A DNA stretch of 16,848 nt. It comes from CAYMGM01 sp964390005 (GTDB taxonomy: Bacteria > Pseudomonadota > Alphaproteobacteria > UBA9219). The translations under genes were made by a program, and so were the position numbers. Every line of letters starts with the position of its first letter. The stretch's first letter is position 1. The stretch lies in NCBI GenBank assembly GCA_964390005.1, contig CAYMGM010000025.1, forward strand, positions 1 to 16,848. The letters are read 5' to 3'. The notes below the pieces were generated by a model. That model made no database searches. It saw only the letters and a list, made by a program, of their open reading frames with translations, and was not told the DNA's origin. Positions 14,933 through 16,848 of the stretch are shown here, piece after piece.

Positions 14933-15577
14933 CTAATAGGGTTGAGGCGTTTTTTGGCATGCTTGGTCAAAAAGAAATTTATCAACCAGCTTTGTGCGTA
15001 GGCTCTTGCTGCCTGTCAGCGGGCCGCCAAGATAGACAATATAACCTTCGTAAGGGTTGGGCATATTTGCGTAACTTTTGCCCGAAAACCGATCAAAGGC
15101 ATTTGTCTGCTGCGCCATCACGACGATATCGTCGGGTGTCAAATAGTATAAGCGACCACTGCGCGTGCGACAGAGCCAGTCTTCAGACGAGGGCACAAAT
15201 AATTTTGCGTTGATGGCCGCGGGGCGATAGCGCGGAAGGTCTTTTTCTTGAAGAAGCGTTCCGAAATAAAGCGTCCGGTTCCGCGAAAACATCTCTTTCT
15301 GAAGAGGCGAGATTTCTTGGTGAAAGAGAAGGCCTGTTTCTTGGGCTGGAATAAGGCGAAGATATTCGATGCCTGAGATAAAATCGTTGTTCTCAAAAGT
15401 CTCGTAACCAAGGCACAGGGCTTGATAATCCGCATCAAGAGGCGGCAAGCGTTGGTTGCGCCCATCTTCTTTGCCATACGCATCGTAAAAATGAAAAGTG
15501 CAAGAGGGGCAAGACGCAAAGAATAGATCTGTGCTGTCGTCAGGTTTTTGTTGCCGCAATCTTTCTGGTGCGCTCAT
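14933..15577 (-). CDS. Unknown 214-residue protein
   Basis: I do not recognise this protein. It has no signal peptide or membrane span. Near the N-terminus is a CPSC pair (FFASCPSCTFHFYDAYG) that could bind a metal or form a disulfide. Further on are aromatic-rich segments such as RNRTLYFGTLL and RSGRLYYLTPDDIVVM, and a basic end (TGSKSLRTKLVDKF). The mixed composition is typical of a small globular protein. The ATG at 15575-15577 lacks a clear ribosome-binding site. The region upstream (15600-15710) is AT-rich and may contain the promoter. The gene is isolated: lepA converges on it, and a small plus-strand frame diverges from its start. Confidence 0.75.
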   Translation of the reverse strand: MSAPERLRQQKPDDSTDLFFASCPSCTFHFYDAYGKEDGRNQRLPPLDADYQALCLGYETFENNDFISGIEYLRLIPAQETGLLFHQEISPLQKEMFSRNRTLYFGTLLQEKDLPRYRPAAINAKLFVPSSEDWLCRTRSGRLYYLTPDDIVVMAQQTNAFDRFSGKSYANMPNPYEGYIVYLGGPLTGSKSLRTKLVDKFLFDQACQKTPQPY

Positions 15578-15644
15578 GGCTGGTTCGTATTTCTTTAACG
15601 AGAAGAGACGATGGGGTTCTCCATTCTATTTTGATAAAAAACGG

Positions 15645-15884
15645 ATGCTTTATTTTTCACAAAATAATTGGTTAAGACAATTATTATATCTTTTTATTTT
15701 TGGCTCACGCGCGACCCGCGCTTTTGGCAAGCGTTATGGTGGCGAACGTTTTTCCTTCCGGCAAATAAATATCCGCTGCCGCGATGTTTTGGCCGCTGGC
15801 GATCCTTCGCTGGCTCTTTACGAAGGCGTGCTGCAAAGCGAATGCGATGCGCTTTTAGAGCTGGCTCGATCGCCAGAAGCCTGA
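15645..15884 (+). CDS. Small hypothetical ORF, possibly longer (from 15576)
   Basis: From the ATG at 15645 this frame encodes 79 residues; from the ATG at 15576, 102 residues, but that start would overlap the start of the divergent gene. The first part is hydrophobic (WLRQLLYLFIFG) and could be a membrane segment. The second part (RAFGKRYGGERFSFRQINIR, then DPSLALYEGVLQSECDALLE) has codon use like its neighbours, with many GCG, GGC, GAA and CTG codons. It ends three bases from the convergent MipA-like gene, as real genes often do here. No ribosome-binding site is visible. It may be a remnant of a longer gene. Confidence 0.4.
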   Translation: MLYFSQNNWLRQLLYLFIFGSRATRAFGKRYGGERFSFRQINIRCRDVLAAGDPSLALYEGVLQSECDALLELARSPEA

Positions 15885-15887
15885 CCT

Positions 15888-16718
15888 TTAAAATTGATAA
15901 GTTGCGACCAAGCGACCCGATGGCTGGAATTCCTGACGGACAACAGGGCTATCGGCGGCGTCGCCAGCCAACTGATCCAGCGTGACGCTGGGGGTCAGGG
16001 TCAGCGTTTGCCAAATGCGATAGGGCAGCGCAACCGTCATACCAAACTTCTCAATCCCGCCTTCAGACGTATAGCGCGCCTTGCCGGAAAGAGCCGCTTC
16101 TTTGGCGCTGACGCCATAGAACTTTCGCATATGCTCGTCGTCGGCCAGTTGAACATGGACATCGCCTTTCAACGACAGATGTTCGCCAAAAGCATATTTC
16201 GAGCCGATGCCAAGGCCAAAGGTGGTGCCATAATCGCCCGTCAGCGCTGTTTGGACATTGGCGCTGCCCGTAATGCCGCGGAAGGTGTAATCGCCCGCCA
16301 CCATGCCTAGGAAGGAATAGGTGATCTTATTGAGGCCATGCAGGTTGCGGCTGTCGTCTTGTTCATAGCGACCGCCGCCAAAGCCGACGCCAAAACGAAG
16401 ATCATAATTGTCGCCCCGCAGCGGCGTCATCCCGATGCCTTGGGTTCCGGCAAAGAAAAAGCCCTGATTATAGCTGGCGTTCAAAACGGGGACAAAGCCC
16501 AGCTTGATCCGGTCCGATCCGCTATAGCGCGGTGCAAAGCCAAGACCGGCGCCGACTGTGAAGCTCCAATTGTTGTAAAGGCTGGGATCCGTCAGCGGCT
16601 GGCCCATCGGGCTTGTCGTCGAAATCGATTGGCGCAGTACATCGGCTTGGGCGCTTCCCAAGGCAACAAAGGCGGCGCAAAGCGTAAGGGCAAAAAACCG
16701 GGAAAGCTGGCGGATCAT
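15888..16718 (-). CDS. MipA/OmpV family outer-membrane protein
   Basis: This 276-residue protein has a signal peptide (MIRQLSRFFALTLCAAFVAL, then GSAQA) cut near residue 25. The rest is a series of amphipathic strands, such as WSFTVGAGLGFAPRYSGSD and YDLRFGVGFGGGRYEQ, ending in a terminal phenylalanine (VATYQF), typical of an outer-membrane barrel. The segment FYGVSAKEAALSGKARYTSE is a family signature of MipA/OmpV (from memory). The family includes a murein-synthesis scaffold (MipA) and porin-like proteins, so the precise role is open. The ATG at 16716-16718 has a strong AAGGAG site (16728-16733). It is probably transcribed alone. A weak promoter (TTTATC, 17 bases, TATGAC) may lie upstream. 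Confidence 0.9.
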   Translation of the reverse strand: MIRQLSRFFALTLCAAFVALGSAQADVLRQSISTTSPMGQPLTDPSLYNNWSFTVGAGLGFAPRYSGSDRIKLGFVPVLNASYNQGFFFAGTQGIGMTPLRGDNYDLRFGVGFGGGRYEQDDSRNLHGLNKITYSFLGMVAGDYTFRGITGSANVQTALTGDYGTTFGLGIGSKYAFGEHLSLKGDVHVQLADDEHMRKFYGVSAKEAALSGKARYTSEGGIEKFGMTVALPYRIWQTLTLTPSVTLDQLAGDAADSPVVRQEFQPSGRLVATYQF

Positions 16719-16811
16719 CGGGAGGGGCTCCTTGAAAACGAATCACTTCTGTCTTCAGTCATACGCCCCTTGAGTCTGTGGATAAACTGAAAAATAATTA
16801 ACTCGCTAAAC

Positions 16812-16828
16812 CCCCAGCTCTGCTGGGG
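16812..16828. other. Hairpin at the right edge, possibly upstream of a gene outside the window
   Basis: A perfect 7-bp stem, CCCCAGC (16812-16818) and GCTGGGG (16822-16828), has a 3-base loop. It is followed by AAAGGA (16834-16839), a ribosome-binding-like site close enough to the edge that a start codon may lie just beyond 16848. A hairpin near the left end followed closely by a start is also how IS200/IS605 elements begin, but no transposase can be seen here. Confidence 0.4.
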
Positions 16829-16848
16829 CGACTAAAGGAAGTTGTACG

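Overview
This window looks like chromosomal DNA from an alphaproteobacterium of moderate GC content. Three things point there: a split (circularly permuted, two-piece) tmRNA gene, an alphaproteobacterial-type SspB adaptor beside it, and a threonine synthase gene followed by an M16 zinc peptidase. The exact order is not certain; a Rhodospirillales- or Micavibrio-like lineage is a guess. No tRNA, rRNA, CRISPR array, integrase or complete insertion sequence was found.

Layout. Positions 1-584 hold no convincing gene. They contain two tandem copies of a unit of about 258 bp, each with a pair of inverted REP-like palindromes and a short hairpin. Positions 585-1500 (minus strand) carry sspB and the split tmRNA gene ssrA, two parts of the trans-translation and ClpXP quality-control route. 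Positions 1601-4404 (minus) hold the M16 peptidase and thrC. Positions 4475-7958 (minus) are a tight cluster of uncharacterised genes: a predicted exported protein, three Sel1-like paralogues, a 28-codon ORF, and a coding-like tail in a shifted frame. The RNase P RNA gene rnpB (8007-8435, minus) follows.

The plus strand then carries an OmpA-like envelope protein with a strong terminator, and hemB. Converging on hemB is a 702-residue unknown protein with an HExxH motif (minus). lepA (plus) is next, converging with an unknown 214-residue gene (minus). After it come a small plus-strand ORF and a MipA/OmpV-family outer-membrane protein (minus). The last 40 bases contain a hairpin and a ribosome-binding-like sequence that may lead into a gene beyond the edge.

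Best candidates for undescribed biology: (1) the Sel1 cluster with its exported partner; (2) the HExxH protein; (3) the duplicated unit whose hairpin keeps its pairing through compensatory changes; (4) the tmRNA with an unusual tag, next to its adaptor gene. Gene starts were chosen from ribosome-binding sites, overlaps and family alignment from memory. No database search was possible.
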